A stretch of 11,409 nt of DNA from Chloroflexota bacterium (GTDB lineage: Bacteria; Chloroflexota; Anaerolineae; Aggregatilineales; Phototrophicaceae), in the NCBI GenBank assembly GCA_010092805.1, contig JAADYY010000176.1:1-11409 (forward strand). The letters run 5' to 3'. Below, piece by piece: positions 1 through 8,600 of this stretch (its first letter is position 1; every line of letters begins with the position of its first letter). The notes under the pieces were generated by a model. The model saw only the letters and a program-made list of their open reading frames with translations. It had not been told where the DNA came from and did not search any database. A program made the position numbers and the translations under genes.

Positions 1-662
1 GGCCGGGCTGCGGCGCGGTCGCGGCCAACGAGCGCCTGACGCCGTTCCTGCCCGGCCCCATCGTCGAGATCGTTGAGGAGCCGACGCCCGAAGAAGACGC
101 GCCGCTTTACGGCCTGCGGATGCCCAAACACTCGATTGGTCAGTTAAAGGCGTTCTGGGGCAACTTTGGGATGCACGTCCGCGCCTATGCCTACATTCGC
201 GCTTACGGCAATGCCCTGCGGCAGGTCTCGCGGCACGCGGTGCTCAACGCGAATTACGTGCGCGCGCGCCTGAAAGATGCCTACAAGATTCCATACAACC
301 GCATCTGCGCGCATGAGTTTGTGCTGGAAGGTCACTTCGACGGCATCGACGATGTGCACGCGCTCGATATTTCCAAGCGGCTGATGGACTTCGGCATCCA
401 CCCGCCGACCAACTACTTCCCGCTGATCGTGCCGGAAGCGCTGCTGATCGAACCGACCGAGACCGAGGACAAAGCCACGCTCGACCGTTTCATCGAAGCG
501 ATGCGGGCGATCTCGGCGGAAGCGCGGCAGAATCCCGAATTGCTCACGTCTGCGCCGCACACGATGCCCGTTGCCCGGCTGGATGAAGTCCGCGCAGCTA
601 AGCGTTTGGTGCTTTGCTGCCGCGTGATCCCGGAATGGGCCGAGCCAGAAGCCGGCGATTAG
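1..662 (+). CDS. gcvPB: Glycine dehydrogenase (decarboxylating) subunit 2, C-terminal part (5' end outside window)
   Basis: The reading frame is open from position 3 and ends at TAG 660-662, giving 219 C-terminal residues of a protein that normally has about 480-500. It begins in a PGCGAV stretch, corresponding to the glycine-rich 'GPGxGPVGV' region of the family, followed by NERLTPFLPGPIVE. Other family landmarks are CAHEFVLEG, DISKRLMDFGIHPPTNYFPL, the hallmark IEPTETEDKATLDRFI, and APHTMPVARLDEVRAAKR near the end. GcvPB pairs with GcvPA to form the PLP-dependent P-protein, which decarboxylates glycine and loads the aminomethyl group on lipoyl-GcvH in the cytoplasm. The PLP lysine lies upstream of the window. 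The ATG at 120 is internal, because the frame and homology continue upstream of it. The aminomethyl-THF step is encoded by the fusion gene at 5602-8763, on the other strand. GcvPA is expected upstream but cannot be seen. Confidence 0.95.
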   Translation, partial: PGCGAVAANERLTPFLPGPIVEIVEEPTPEEDAPLYGLRMPKHSIGQLKAFWGNFGMHVRAYAYIRAYGNALRQVSRHAVLNANYVRARLKDAYKIPYNRICAHEFVLEGHFDGIDDVHALDISKRLMDFGIHPPTNYFPLIVPEALLIEPTETEDKATLDRFIEAMRAISAEARQNPELLTSAPHTMPVARLDEVRAAKRLVLCCRVIPEWAEPEAGD

Positions 663-676
663 CCCCGATTTAACGC

Positions 677-706
677 GGCTCGCCCCGCACATCACGGGGG
701 CGAGCC
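677..706. terminator. GC-rich hairpin between convergent genes, candidate bidirectional terminator
   Basis: GGCTCGCCCC (677-686) pairs perfectly with GGGGCGAGCC (697-706) around a 10-nt loop. It starts 15 nt after the gcvPB stop and ends 19 nt after the hydrolase stop on the other strand. Neither side has a proper T-tract (only TTAAAT on the minus side). Intrinsic termination is therefore an inference; it may instead protect 3' ends or act with a factor. Confidence 0.55.
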
Positions 707-725
707 AGTCACTTGGCGTGGCGAT

Positions 726-2216
726 CTATTCGGGCACGGTGAACGCGGGCGCGCCCAGATCAGCGATGCAGCTTGCATCCGGGGCGGTCGTCGGGTCAGC
801 GATGAACGCCGCCGTCATCGTCAAGGGGCAGAGGCCGGCCAGCGCGGCATCATGGCTGAAGCCGGGGAACGTGTACAGGTAGCCGTTGCTGAGCGTTTCG
901 GCGGCCAGTGCGGCCCAGCGCGGCGGCGTGATCGGATCATACGCGCCTGCCAACAGCAGCACGGGCACATCGCTGGCGACCGGCTCATTCTCCACCGGGT
1001 CCGATGTGGCGGGCCAATCGGCGCACACCAGCCCAAAATCGCCGCTGCGCAAGAAATAACTTTGCAGTTCGGGAACCAGCGTCAAGCCCGTTTCAAATTC
1101 GGCCTGATCCGAAAACGCGAACTCTTCGTTGCAGGTCACCGCCAAGTACATGCCGCGACTCACGGCGGCTTCGGTCGCCACATACGTTTCGATCAGCGGG
1201 ATCAGTGCGGCGAAATCGCCAGCGCGTGCGGCGTAGATACGCGCCGGAATTTCCGGGATGAGCTGGGTGTAGTACAACGCGAAGAACGTCCCCAGCACGA
1301 ACTCATCCCCGTTGAGCGCCATCTCGGTTTGGCCGCCTGTGAAGGCGTTGTTGATTGTGATCGGCGCAGGTTCTGTGTTCAACTGCGCGACCAAATCGAA
1401 GAAGACCGACTCAAGATCGGGGTAAGCAGCGTTACAAGCCGGGTCAGCGGCGCAGTCCGCAAACAGCAAATCCAGAATCCGGTCAGTGTTGGCCGGCGTC
1501 TCGGTCGTCAGATTGGCCTGCGGCGGGTACACACCGCTGATCACCGCCGCACGCACAATTTCCGGAAAATCGCGGACGACCGTCAGCGCCAACCGCGCCC
1601 CGTAGGAGATGCCGTAGAGCGTGACCGTATCATAGCCGAGCGCACGGCGGATGTCGTTGACATCGGCGGCGTTTTCCGCGCTGGTATATGCCGCCAGCGC
1701 GATCCCCTCTGCGCTGAGACGGTCGAAGCAATCCGCCGCAGCGGCAGCGTACCCGGCCCGGTCTTCCTCAACGGTGACATCACCCGCCAGCGACTCAACG
1801 ACCCAGTCGGTGAATTCGGGGCAGTTCAGCGCTGGCTCGGAGTTCCCCACCCCACGCTGATCGAAGAAGACAATGTCACGACCAGCGGCGAACGTTGCCG
1901 AGAACAGTTGATGCAGCAGCCCCGCGAATTCGAGCGAGGTGCCGCCGGGACCGCCATCCAGATTGAGCAGTACATCGTCGGTTTGTGTGTCTGCATCAGC
2001 GCGGAAATGCGCAATCGCCAGCCGAATCATGGGGCTGTCTGGATTGCTGCGGTCTTCCGGGACATTGACGAAGCCGCACTCGACATTCACATTCGGCGAC
2101 GGCTCAAACACGCAATCACCCGGCTCAAAGCGGGGCACCTCGTCCTGTGCGGCAGCCGGCACAGCGATGAGCAGCAACATGAGGCTGAGCAAGCCAATTT
2201 TTTGGATTCGCTTCAC
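726..2216 (-). CDS. Secreted alpha/beta hydrolase, TAP-like (peptidase S33-type)
   Basis: This 496-aa protein has a signal peptide: KR near the N-terminus, a hydrophobic core LLSLMLLLIAVP, and a probable signal peptidase I site AAA|QD after about residue 23. There is no lipobox Cys, so it is likely exported and soluble. Alpha/beta-hydrolase landmarks appear in order: LDGGPGGTS at 87-94 (oxyanion region), DQRGVGNSEPAL at 119-130, nucleophile elbow GISYG with Ser204, acid Asp427 in AGAYDP, and His455 in PGFSHDA. The layout (HGGPG-like motif, Ser elbow, C-terminal TAP-like lobe with the Asp and His) matches tripeptidyl-aminopeptidase-like proteins. The exact substrate is not predictable. Ten Cys in the mature part would allow disulfides outside the cell. 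The start is GTG (2214-2216), preceded by a perfect GGAGGT with 8-nt spacing. It is transcribed divergently from the channel-like gene and alone on its strand. Confidence 0.9.
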   Translation of the reverse strand: MKRIQKIGLLSLMLLLIAVPAAAQDEVPRFEPGDCVFEPSPNVNVECGFVNVPEDRSNPDSPMIRLAIAHFRADADTQTDDVLLNLDGGPGGTSLEFAGLLHQLFSATFAAGRDIVFFDQRGVGNSEPALNCPEFTDWVVESLAGDVTVEEDRAGYAAAAADCFDRLSAEGIALAAYTSAENAADVNDIRRALGYDTVTLYGISYGARLALTVVRDFPEIVRAAVISGVYPPQANLTTETPANTDRILDLLFADCAADPACNAAYPDLESVFFDLVAQLNTEPAPITINNAFTGGQTEMALNGDEFVLGTFFALYYTQLIPEIPARIYAARAGDFAALIPLIETYVATEAAVSRGMYLAVTCNEEFAFSDQAEFETGLTLVPELQSYFLRSGDFGLVCADWPATSDPVENEPVASDVPVLLLAGAYDPITPPRWAALAAETLSNGYLYTFPGFSHDAALAGLCPLTMTAAFIADPTTAPDASCIADLGAPAFTVPE

Positions 2217-2224
2217 AGATGTAT

Positions 2225-2230
2225 ACCTCC
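2225..2230 (-). promoter_or_regulatory. Shine-Dalgarno fixing the GTG start of the hydrolase
   Basis: On the minus strand GGAGGT lies 8 nt before the GTG at 2214-2216. This is the strongest ribosome-binding site in the window and supports GTG as the start. Confidence 0.85.
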
Positions 2231-2263
2231 ATTAATTGGTCAAACTAGCTGAATAGCGGCGCA

Positions 2264-2292
2264 ACTATAGCACACAGGCGGCGCAAAACCAA
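2264..2292 (-). promoter_or_regulatory. Promoter of the hydrolase gene (extended -10)
   Basis: Minus-strand reading: TTGGTT (2287-2292), a 17-nt spacer, then TATAGT (2264-2269) directly preceded by TGC, giving the extended -10 TGCTATAGT. Transcription would start near 2257, leaving a leader of about 40 nt before the GTG. The -35 is weak (3 of 6 consensus bases) but the -10 is good, and the same TGCTATAnT motif precedes two other genes in the window. Confidence 0.55.
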
Positions 2293-2349
2293 CACAAGCC
2301 GACTCCGTGCGGGCGGCGCGTAACTTTACAAATTGTGTGACGCGAACCG

Positions 2350-2358
2350 TGCTAGACT
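2350..2358 (+). promoter_or_regulatory. Weak candidate extended -10 for the channel/glycosyltransferase operon
   Basis: TGCTAGACT resembles the TGCTATAnT motif seen on the minus strand, though its -10 hexamer matches consensus at only 4 of 6 positions. No -35 at a proper distance is convincing; TTTACA at 2325-2330 is 22 nt upstream, which is too far. If used, the start point near 2365 leaves a leader of about 45 nt before the GTG at 2411 and would make a TTG start at 2333 impossible. Confidence 0.25.
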
Positions 2359-2395
2359 TGAAACAACGGATGAAACTGATCTCGTGAATTCAGGC

Positions 2396-2402
2396 AGAAG
2401 GA
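2396..2402 (+). promoter_or_regulatory. Shine-Dalgarno fixing the GTG start at 2411
   Basis: AGAAGGA lies 8 nt before GTG 2411-2413. The longer open frame beginning with TTG at 2333 has no ribosome-binding site, and its extra 26 residues have low complexity and no domain, so GTG 2411 is preferred. Confidence 0.65.
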
Positions 2403-2410
2403 CTCCAGGG

Positions 2411-4207
2411 GTGACTCACCAACCGTCCCGCAAAACCCGCTCGCGGCGGCGCAAATTCAGCCGTTTCTGGCGCGCATTCTGGCAAGACACCTCCGCCCTG
2501 TGGCGCGAATTTCGACGCCCGGTGCTCACCTTTTTGATCGCGACCTTGATAGGCGGCTTCATTTATGGCGAACTGCGTGTGATCGCCGGGCAAGAGCGCA
2601 TGGCTTATGCAGACCTGCCCTACGCCATGATCCAGCTCATGACACTTCAGGGCATTCCCGAAGAACAAGCCCCCGAAGAGTTGTACCTCGTCGCATTTTG
2701 GTACCTGATGCCGATGATCGGTTTGTACCTGATCGGGCGTGGAGCGGTCGATTTTGTGCGTGTGTTCTTCAACCGCAGCGAACGACGGCGCGCCTGGGAA
2801 GAGGCGCTGGCCTCGACTTATCGCCAACACATCATCGTGTTGGGGATCGGCAATGTCGGCCTGCGCGTGATCCATACCCTGGACGATATGGGGTTCGAAG
2901 TCGTCGCCATCGACAACCGCAGCCTCTCGCCAACCCGTATGCAAGATCTGCGCGGGCGGGGTGTCCCGCTGATCATCGGCGAGGGCAGTTCACAGGTCAC
3001 GCTGGAAAAAGCGCAGATCGCAGAAGCCGATGCGTTGGTCGTCTGCACCTCAAACGACCTGATCAACCTAACCGTCACCATCCGCGCCCGCGACATCAAC
3101 CCCCATGTGCGCATCGTCGTGCGCATGTGGGATCATCGGCTGCGTGCGCAGCTCAAAGATTACCTGGGCGTCGAAGTGCTCAGCGCCTCAGAGCTGGCCG
3201 CCCCTGCCTTCGCGGGCGCAGGCTTCGGCGTCGATATTGCCCAGACGCTGGAAGTGGGAGCCACACAATACAGTGTTTTCCGGCTGACAATCCGCGCAGG
3301 ATCACTGTTCGCCGGCCAGACGATCCGCGCTTTGCAGAACGACAACGATATGGACATTGTGCTGCATGAGCGCGCCGGGCGGGTGCAGGTGCATCCAGAA
3401 CATGATTTGCAAGTCTGCCCGGATGACGAACTGGTGATTTTCGCACGGCACCAGCAAATCAGAGACCTGGTGATGCAGAACCGCCACGCCATCCACCAAT
3501 ACCGTAACGGCGATCAGCAGCAGCGGCATGTGGTTGTGGTTGGCGTGGGCAATGTGGGGCTGCGCGTGACGCGCGCCCTGTGTGCCATTGGGCTGCCGGT
3601 GGTCGCGGTGGATCAGCGGTTGGGTGGTGAACGCCGCGATGAACTCAAGGATCTCAATGTGCGCGTCATCACGGCAGATGGCAGCCACGCCACCACGCTC
3701 GAACAAGCGGATCTTGCGAACGCGCAGGCGATCATCGTCTGCACCTCGGATGATCTGGTCAATCTGACGGTGGCGGTCCTGGCGCGCGACATCAACCCGA
3801 ACCTGCGGATCGTCGTGCGCATGTGGGATGACCGCATCGCCAACCAGCTCAAGCGCCATTTGGGTGTGGCGGCGGTCTTGAGCGCGTCCGAACTGGCCGC
3901 CCCGGCGTTTGCGGGCGCGGCCTTCGGCGTGAGCATCGCGCAGACGCTGGAAATTGAGGGGACGCGCTACAGTGTTTTCCGTATGACCGTCGAACCGGGA
4001 TCGCAGTTGGAAGGTGACCGCGTGGAACATTTGGAGCACATCCACCAAATGGATATTGTGCTGTGTGAACGCAACGGCATCGTTGATGTCCACCCCGACC
4101 ATGACAACATTGTCCGCGCGGGCGACACGCTGATCTTGTTCGCGCAGCATGTACAGCTCACCCAATTGGTGGCCAATAACCGCCGCCGGGAGATCCTCCG
4201 CCCATGA
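2411..4207 (+). CDS. Two-TM membrane protein with tandem RCK (TrkA-N/TrkA-C) modules, channel-like
   Basis: The protein has 598 aa from GTG 2411. A basic N-terminus (about residues 1-36) precedes TM1 (37-53, PVLTFLIATLIGGFIYG), a short re-entrant-like stretch PYAMIQLMTLQG (70-81), and TM2 (91-109). Two RCK modules follow. RCK1 has a Rossmann loop GIGNVG (145-150) with Asp168 after strand 2, and a TrkA-C domain at about 277-357. RCK2 has GVGNVG (378-383), Asp401, and TrkA-C at about 510-590. One pore unit plus two RCKs per chain is the layout of nucleotide-gated K+ channels such as GsuK. However, the TVGYG filter is absent: TLQG stands at its place, so K+ selectivity is unproven. The two RCKs are very similar, for example RIVVRMWD and LSASELAAPAFAGA occur in both. 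It acts in the cytoplasmic membrane, with NAD(H) or another nucleotide as the likely ligand. Its TGA overlaps the ATG of the glycosyltransferase gene. Confidence 0.85.
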   Translation: MTHQPSRKTRSRRRKFSRFWRAFWQDTSALWREFRRPVLTFLIATLIGGFIYGELRVIAGQERMAYADLPYAMIQLMTLQGIPEEQAPEELYLVAFWYLMPMIGLYLIGRGAVDFVRVFFNRSERRRAWEEALASTYRQHIIVLGIGNVGLRVIHTLDDMGFEVVAIDNRSLSPTRMQDLRGRGVPLIIGEGSSQVTLEKAQIAEADALVVCTSNDLINLTVTIRARDINPHVRIVVRMWDHRLRAQLKDYLGVEVLSASELAAPAFAGAGFGVDIAQTLEVGATQYSVFRLTIRAGSLFAGQTIRALQNDNDMDIVLHERAGRVQVHPEHDLQVCPDDELVIFARHQQIRDLVMQNRHAIHQYRNGDQQQRHVVVVGVGNVGLRVTRALCAIGLPVVAVDQRLGGERRDELKDLNVRVITADGSHATTLEQADLANAQAIIVCTSDDLVNLTVAVLARDINPNLRIVVRMWDDRIANQLKRHLGVAAVLSASELAAPAFAGAAFGVSIAQTLEIEGTRYSVFRMTVEPGSQLEGDRVEHLEHIHQMDIVLCERNGIVDVHPDHDNIVRAGDTLILFAQHVQLTQLVANNRRREILRP

Positions 4208-5553
4208 TCAACCGCCGGCGTCTACACCCGTTGTTCGCCGTGACCGGGCTGCTGCTCGTGATCGCGGCGCTGTACCTCCCCTACATCGACCGCACGATGT
4301 ACTGTGACGAAGCCAACACGCTACTCCAGTACGCCGACGAACTGCCGCGTGCGCTGTTCTCCTACGCCACCCCCAACAACCACATCTTGCATTCGGTGGC
4401 CGTATGGCTGATGACGACGCTTGCGGGCGATGCGTTGGTGGTCGTCCGTTTCGCCACGTTTGCTGGTGCGCTGCTGTCGGTGGCCATGCTCTACCGCATC
4501 GGGAGTCGGCTCGCAGATCAGCGAGTGGGGATAGCAGCGGCAGTTTTCATGGCGACCACGTGGGGCTTCGCCGAATTTGCCGTCAACGCGCGCGGCTACA
4601 CCCTGACGATCTTCTTCACGCTGCTGCTCACGGAGCGCGTCTTTCTGGCGCAGGCCACCCGCAGCCGCTGGCAGCGCTACAGCCTGCTGCTGATCAGTCT
4701 GGCGTTGATGCTGCTGCTCCCCTCCAACCTGATGATCATCGGAGCGGCTGGCTTGTGGATCGTCTGGCGTGCGATTTGGCGGCGCGAGCGCCGGTATGCG
4801 GCGCTGCTCCCGCCGCTGGTGGTTGGCACAGCGATAGGCCTGCTGTTTTACCTCCCCTCGTTTTTGCAGGGCTTCCTGGGGTCGCATTTTTCGGCCTTCG
4901 GCGAAACCACCCTCACCGGGCTGCTCAGCAACAGCGCCTTACTGATTTTCACAACACCGGGCATCGGGTTGGTCTTCGCCGCCGCCATCCTCACAGGCAT
5001 CGCCGTGATACTGCTAGAGAATCCGCACCCCCCCGCGCGCGTGTGGATCGGGGTGATGTTCGCGGCGGTGATCATGATCGCGGCGGTGCAGTGGATCGTG
5101 TTGGGGCGGTTTTTCTACGCGCGTAATTACATCTTTCTGGTGGCACCGCTGGCCCTCCTCGCTGGGGTCGGCGCGAGTCGTGTTGCGGGGCGCTGGACGC
5201 TGCCGCTGCTGGCCACCGTGCTCATCGCGAGCGCGATCCCGCTGCGCGCATTGAACCAGCCGCACGATGTCGATCTGCTGCTCGCGCGGATTGCGGCTGA
5301 AGTCACGCCGGGCGATGCCGTCGTCGTGGCACCGTGCTTCAATGCCCCTATCCAATATCACCTGTTCAAGATGGATCAGGGAAATTTGCTGTTCGTCGAA
5401 CCGGGCACAGAGCAGGTGATGGTGTTTACGCGCGGGCAGCCGCTCGATGAGGTGTTGGCGCTGTTCGGCGTCCGCGAACTTGTCGCCGACTGCCGCCGCC
5501 TCGAGCCAGTCTCGGAGGCGGTGCCGGATGTCTACCGCTGTGCGGGTGTGTGA
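4204..5553 (+). CDS. Membrane glycosyltransferase, GT39/PMT (ArnT-like) family
   Basis: This 449-aa multi-pass protein has about ten hydrophobic segments. The first (about 8-27) is followed by an extracytoplasmic loop with the Asp-Glu pair D35-E36 in MYCDEANT, where GT39/GT83 enzymes place their catalytic acidic residue. Other family-like motifs are TPNNH (56-60), NARGYTL (128-134), and RFFYARNYIFLVAP (302-315) before a late TM pair. The C-terminus from about 365 is a soluble tail (PGDAVVVAPCFNAP). Such enzymes take a sugar from a polyprenyl-phosphate carrier and transfer it to lipid or protein outside the membrane; donor and acceptor cannot be told here. The ATG overlaps the upstream stop by four bases (ATGA), so translation is probably coupled. 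GGGAG lies 10 nt before the start. The partner in the operon is a channel-like protein with no obvious metabolic link. Confidence 0.82.
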   Translation: MINRRRLHPLFAVTGLLLVIAALYLPYIDRTMYCDEANTLLQYADELPRALFSYATPNNHILHSVAVWLMTTLAGDALVVVRFATFAGALLSVAMLYRIGSRLADQRVGIAAAVFMATTWGFAEFAVNARGYTLTIFFTLLLTERVFLAQATRSRWQRYSLLLISLALMLLLPSNLMIIGAAGLWIVWRAIWRRERRYAALLPPLVVGTAIGLLFYLPSFLQGFLGSHFSAFGETTLTGLLSNSALLIFTTPGIGLVFAAAILTGIAVILLENPHPPARVWIGVMFAAVIMIAAVQWIVLGRFFYARNYIFLVAPLALLAGVGASRVAGRWTLPLLATVLIASAIPLRALNQPHDVDLLLARIAAEVTPGDAVVVAPCFNAPIQYHLFKMDQGNLLFVEPGTEQVMVFTRGQPLDEVLALFGVRELVADCRRLEPVSEAVPDVYRCAGV

Positions 5554-5556
5554 AAG

Positions 5557-5589
5557 GCCGGGCGATCTGCGTTGGGCAGATCGCCCGGC
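5557..5589. terminator. 14-bp perfect hairpin between convergent genes, candidate bidirectional terminator
   Basis: GCCGGGCGATCTGC (5557-5570) and GCAGATCGCCCGGC (5576-5589) form a perfect 14-bp stem with loop GTTGG. It begins 3 nt after the glycosyltransferase stop and ends 12 nt after the fusion-gene stop on the other strand. The minus side is followed only by CTTTC and the plus side has no T-run, so it is a strong stem with poor U-tracts. Confidence 0.65.
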
Positions 5590-5601
5590 AGCACATCAAC
5601 A

Positions 5602-8600
5602 TTATTTGCGTTTGCGGCTGGGGAAGCGGCTGATGATCACCGCCGATTCCGGCAGCGTCACCCGGTCACCAACGCTGAGCGCGCTCGCCGCTTTACCTGC
5701 CGGCGCACGCCCCGATCCGCAGAAGACGCCAATCGGCGTATCCACCGCCGCTGCCGACCGCTTGAGATACGCCTGCCCAAGCTGATACCCCTCGCTGTCG
5801 ATGCTGCAACTGGTGACCGCGCCGATCACACGCCCGCGCGCATCGACCACCGGGTCGCCTTGATGCGGCGGACGAACGCCCTTGTTCACCAGCCGGAAGC
5901 GGGCAATTTCGCTGTCGCGTGCCCGTTCGCGCGCGGCGAACGCCACTTTGCCGACAAAGAACGGCTTCGACAGCTTGACATAACTCGCGAACCCAGCGTC
6001 TGCCGGGTTGAGGTTGTGCGGCCCGGCCAACTCGTGCCCATAGAGCGGCAGCCCCGCCTCGATCCGCAGGCTGTCCCGCGCTGCCAACCCACACGGCACC
6101 GCGCCCTGCGCCACTAGATCGCTGAAAAGCGCCGCCGCTTGATCCGGGTGCGGGAACAGCTCGTAGGCGATGCGTTCGCCCGTATAGCCGGTCCGCGACA
6201 CATACAGATCATAGCCGCCCAGCGTCACCCGCGTGACCCCGGCCCAGGCCAGCCCCTCGATGCAGGCTTTGTCCGCAGCACTGCTGCCCAGCGCCAGCAG
6301 CAGTCGCGTGCTCTCCGGCCCTTGCAGCGCCAGATCGACCCGCTGATCTGCGCCGACGGTGGGATTGCGCAGATCCCGCAGCGTGAAGCGCTCGCGCCCA
6401 CCGATGCGACGATGGGGGTGCGCTGCATCGATTTGCGCAGCGCCATCACGGACGGCGTTCAGCCAGGCCCAATTCTTATCATTGTTCGAGGCATTGACGA
6501 CGAGGAGATAATTCTCCTCCGCCACCCGGTAGATCATCAGGTCGTCCAGCGGCACACCAGCCAAATCGAGCAGGTAGGTGTACTGCGACTCGCCGACGGC
6601 CAGCCCAGGCACCTCGTTCGTCGTCACCACATCCAGGAACGCCGCCGCGCCCGGCCCCTGCACATCGAAGACGCCCATGTGCGTGACATCAAACAGCCCG
6701 GCGCGTGTCCGCACCGACTGATGCTCCTCGCCGACCGATGTGTACCACAGCGGCATCTCGTACCCCGCGAATTCGCCCAGCTTGGCACCGTGCTGCCCAT
6801 GCAAATCGTGCAGCGGCGTGCGCTTGAGGTCGATGAGCTGGGGTTCCTGCCAACTGAACACGGGCAGCGCGGCATGGGCCGGCCCAGCATAGGCGGGGCC
6901 ATTGATGCCGATGCAGTACGCTTTGCGCTCCGCATAGCCAGAGTCCGCCCGGATCTGTTCCATCTGCGCCGCCAGATCCGCCGCGGCATCGATCTGCACA
7001 TCGACCGGGCCGGGCAGCTTGGCATATGGATCGGTCGGGTCAAACAGCACGAAGCCATCCGAGAGCGCGCGCAGCCACGCCGATACACGCCCGCCCTGCT
7101 GATCGACGATCAGGCGGTAGCCGTGCGCCAGCCGTTCCAGCACACCGTTCGCCATCACCTGACCGTCGCCCTCCAGCACATGCGTCAGCTGCTGTTCGCC
7201 CGGCCCCAGCGCGAGCACATCGCTGGTCAGCGCCGCATCGAGGAACCGGGCGGCGTGCGCCCCTGTGATCGTCAGGGCCGCCGAGCCGCCCAAATTACCG
7301 TCGAGATAATACACATGCGGGTATTCGGACTCGCCTGCTTCCGTGTCGATGCCAGCGCGCGCCGCCAGATCGCGCACGGCCAGCTTGACACGCTCCAACG
7401 TATCGAAATCGACTTTGGCACGCGGCTCTGGATTTTTGCGCCCGGTATAGCTGAACGGCACACACGCCAGCAGCAGATCCGCAATTAGATCAGCGAGTTG
7501 ATCGATCTCCGCCACGCCGAAACCACGCTGGCTGATCCAGGGCGTGCCGAACCGCAGCCCCGACGCCCGCAGCGCGCTGGCGTCGCCGGGGATGGTGTTG
7601 CGGTTGGCGACGATCCCCGCCAGATCCAGGATGCGCGCGGCCATATCCCCGCTCAGTGGTGTGCCGTCGGGGCCGATAATCGATTTGCAATCGACCAGCA
7701 GCATGTGCGTATCGGTGCCGCCATACGGGACGCGCAGTCCGCGCGCCGCCAGCTTCTCCGCGAAGCGGACGGCATTTTCGACGGTGCGCCGCTGCAGCGT
7801 CTTGAATTGTTCGGTGTGGGACAAGCGCAGCGCCACCGCCAGCGCCGTCATGGCGTTGACGTGCGGCCCCCCTTGCTCGCCGGGGAAGACGGCGCGGTCG
7901 ACTTTGTTCGCCACATCCCCGCGATGCGTGATGATCACAGCGCCACGCGGGCCGGCCATCGTTTTATGGGTCGTGAAACTGACCACATCGGCAATCCCGA
8001 CCGGGTTCGGGTACACGCCAGCGATGACCAGCCCCGCGACGTGGGCAATATCGGCCATGAGGTACGCCCCGACCGCGTCGGCGATCTCGCGGAACTTGTG
8101 CCAATCCGGTGCAAACGGATAGCTCGTGTACCCCGCGATGATCAGGCGCGGCTGATGCAGTTGGGCCAGCGCCAGAATCCGATCATAGTCGAGCTTTTCC
8201 GTCTGCGGATCGACCGTGTAGCCGACAGCGTTGTACCATTTGCCGCTGCGGTTGACCGGGCTGCCGTGCGTCAGGTGACCGCCTTCCAGCAAATCCAGCC
8301 CCATCATCGTATCACCGACGTTGAGCAGGCCGCTGTAGATGGCATTGTTGGCGGGCGCGCCAGACAGCGCCTGCACATTCACAAACAATTGATCCGCGCT
8401 GTAATCCGCGGTCGAGAACAATTCCGCCGCTCGCCGCCGGGCCAGCGCCTCGATGATGTCGGCGTATTCGGTGCCTTTGTAGTAACGTTTGTCCGCCAAC
8501 CGCCGATACTCCGGCAGCCGCGCGTTGTAATCGAGAATTTCCGCCTGCGTCAATGTCCGCGTCGAATCCAGCGGATAGCCTTCCGCGTAAAGATTGTGGA

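Noticed and set aside
852..2252. Long open frame on the + strand (466 codons) opposite the hydrolase
   Set aside because: Its composition (Arg/Gln/His-rich, no domain) is that of an antisense shadow in GC-rich DNA. The minus strand there has a signal peptide, catalytic motifs and a perfect Shine-Dalgarno.
2333..2410. N-terminal extension of the channel-like protein from TTG 2333
   Set aside because: No ribosome-binding site precedes TTG, a candidate promoter lies inside the stretch, and GTG 2411 has AGAAGGA at ideal spacing.
7039..7430. Fusion as an artefact of a missed stop or frameshift between glyA and gcvT
   Set aside because: The frame is open throughout, and the middle section encodes a plausible folded domain rather than intergenic noise; no start or ribosome-binding site suggests a separate gcvT.
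6139..7488. Long open frame on the + strand opposite the GcvT part
   Set aside because: Arg/Gln/His-rich with no recognisable family. The opposite strand carries a clear conserved enzyme.
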